From Oligoflexales bacterium (GTDB lineage Bacteria > Bdellovibrionota_B > Oligoflexia > Oligoflexales > RGVZ01): 64,000 nucleotides of DNA. Made by a program: the position numbers and the translations under genes. The notes under the pieces were generated by a model that did not search any database, was not told the origin of the DNA, and saw nothing but the letters and a program-made list of their open reading frames with translations. The stretch covers positions 349,705 through 413,704 of the forward strand of contig CANLUT010000003.1 of assembly GCA_947494335.1 (NCBI GenBank), read 5' to 3'. The first letter of the stretch is position 1. The number at the start of each line of letters is the position of its first letter. Shown here one piece after another: positions 60,701-63,700 of the stretch.

Positions 60701-63700
60701 ATAGAGGGTCACCGTCGCAGCTTCAGTCAAGTTCATACTGACTGTTGGTGTCAATGTTGGCGCTGTTGCCGCCGGAGAAATGGACTCATATGTAATAGAA
60801 GGCGCTGTTGTATCGATCACAATTGCTTTTTGCGCACCTAAGGTGTTCGGCCCAAGTAACGCTGGTAAGGCAAGCAAGGCATTATTGCCTGAAATGTCTT
60901 TGATCGTTCCACCGTTCAGGGTGAGAGACGATGCCGAGGAGTACTCCAAGTCTGCCGCGTTATCACCTGCTGCTACCACGTAGTTGAACGTTAGGGTATT
61001 GGAACCAGAACCAGAAACATAGTTTGCGGCTCCGTTAGCTGAACCTGTAGCCAATGTGATACGCGGAGCACCTGTTACATAGACAGTTTCAGAATATGCC
61101 GCCGTTATAACGATTGTTTGACCAACTCCGTAGGTGCCGTTAGTGGTCGTTGAGGTAACACTTGTAACAGCTGGAGCAGCTCCGTCATGAGTATACACCG
61201 TCATTGAGCTGCAAAGACCAACGTTGCCGGCAGGATCAGTTGCCCGCGCGAAAATCGATGTTGTTCCGTTAGCTGTGAGGCTTGTGGTAGTAAGAGCATT
61301 TGGACCAGCTACACCCGCCCCTGCTGCCGAAATCGGCGCCGAGCAGCTGGCATCGGAGAAGAGTCTAAGGCTAGTTGCAGCCTCTGATAGGTTGACGGTC
61401 AATGTCGGTGTTTGTGTGGCACCTGGTGATACCGGGTTAATGGATGAGAATGTGACTAACGGATCGGTCGTATCGATAATCACTGCCTTCTGACCTGCAA
61501 TACTCGCGATACCGCCCACTTGTGGCAAAGTCAGTGTTGCGTTATTGCCTACGGAATCACGGATCGCTCCACCGTTGAGCGCCAGAGCAGATGTAGACGC
61601 GAAATCAAGATCAGCCGACGTATCACCAGCTGATACGGTGTAGTTGAATGTCAAAGTTGCGGTACCAGATCCACTCGTGTAGTTGACGACGGAGTCTACG
61701 GCACCGGTCTCAAGGGTGATCTGAGGGCTGCCGGTTACTGTGACTGCTTCAGAGAAGGTCACTTCAATTGGCACCACCTGTCCTACTTTGTAACTGCCGT
61801 TAGCCAGACCCGATGTGACACTAGCCACCGTTGGAGCTGTGCTGTCGTTGGTATAGGTCACTAAGTTCGCACAGCCAGAAGCGTTACCGGCAGGATCTAT
61901 GACCTTACCGTAGATGGTCGTCGTCGTATTGGCATTAACGATACTGTTGACCGTGATACCAGGGGTTGTAAGTACAGTGTTAGCCACGGCCGCAGACTTC
62001 GGCGAGCTACAGCTTGCATCATAATAAAGAGTAACGGTCGACACTTCAGACGCAGAGCCAAACACCGTCGGGGTGAGAGTTGCTCCGGTTAAGCCTGGGC
62101 TGAGTGATGAGAAAGACAGTGTCGGAGTCACAATATCGTAGGTCACCGTGTTGTCGGTTCGAGTTGATGCACCGTTTTGGTTACCAAACTCGTCGACGAC
62201 CGTATTTGCGGCAATCGTTGGGATCACGGTACCAGACCCGCCCGAGATGGCAGTCGCCTGCAGGTTCCAGGTGATATTGTCAGCTGTGGCCAAAGACCAG
62301 GTAATGCCACTTGCAGTGCCGGTTTGGACGATGTCACCCACTTCAAAGCTTGATGAACCCACGGCGGTTGAGAAGACCACGGTGAAGTTCAGAGGAAGGC
62401 TATTAATTGGATCAGCTTGGCCAGCTGCCTGATCCACACTAACTGTAAACGTGGCAGCCGCGAAGTTGACCGTCTGACTTGCATCTTGAAGACTGCCGTT
62501 TAGGTTTCCTGCAATATCACTAACCGATCCTGCCGCCAGGCGAGGAATGATCGTACCGTTACCAGCAGTGGTAGCAGCTACTGTGTAGGTCGTGCTGTTG
62601 ACTTGGGTTAGTTCCCAGACCACGTTAGCTGCAGTACCCGAGTTGGTAATGTCTCCAACTATAAACGAGGACGCAGCAATGGGCTCACTGAAGATGAGCG
62701 TAAAGTTGGCAGGCAAGCTATTGGTTGATGCAATCTGACCAGCTGTTCTGACAAACGAGCTTACAGTTGGAGCCACGTTATCGTGAGTGTAAACCACCAA
62801 GCTCGTGCATGCTGAAGTATTGGCAAAGGCAGCTACGGCCTTAGCATAAATATTAGTTACGGTGTTGGCGACTAGAGTCGATGTGGTCACGGTTTGGCCA
62901 GCAGCAGACGCGACTGCGGTTGGTGCAGAAATGGCTGCACTACAGCTGTCATCACTATAAAGAGTAACAGTAGAAGCCTCAGTCAGGGTCATCGTCACCG
63001 TTGGTGTACGAGACATGCCAGGTGTTGCAGGCGAGATCGACTGGTATGTAATCATTGGTGGAGCCGTCAGGATCTGAATAGCCTTTTGACCTGCCAGACT
63101 CGAACCACTGCCAAGGGCAGCAAGTTCAAGGTTGGCGTTGTTTCCTGCTAGATCTTTAATCGTGGCGGCTGCCGCAGTCAGAGCACTAGTCGACTGATAA
63201 TCAAGGTCACTAGAACCATCCGCAAGGGCAATCACATAGTTAAAGGTCAGAGTCGTTGTACCAGAGCCAGAAGCGTAGTTAGCGACCGTGTCTACTGCAC
63301 CCGTCTCAAGGGTGATCTGAGGAGTACCGCCCACCACAAACACGGGCTCGGTAAAGGTCACCGTCACTGGTACCGTCTGACCAACGCGGTAGCTGCCATT
63401 TTCCGCAGTCGAACTAACCAATGTCACAGTGGCCGGCGTATTATCGTGGGTGTAGCTGGTCATGGATGAGCAGCTTGATGTGTTGCCAGCTGCATCTGTT
63501 GCTTGAGCGAAGATTGCCGTTACGGCGTTAGCAGTCAACGAATCTGTCGTGATCAGGTTAGCGCCAGATGTACCGACTCGAGACGTAGAGATCGCAGCAC
63601 CGCAGCTTGAATCATTGTAAAGTCTGACATTGGCAACGGCCTCAGAGAGATTAATTCCAACTTGCGGCGTCTGGCTCATGCCAGGAGAGACTGGGTTGAT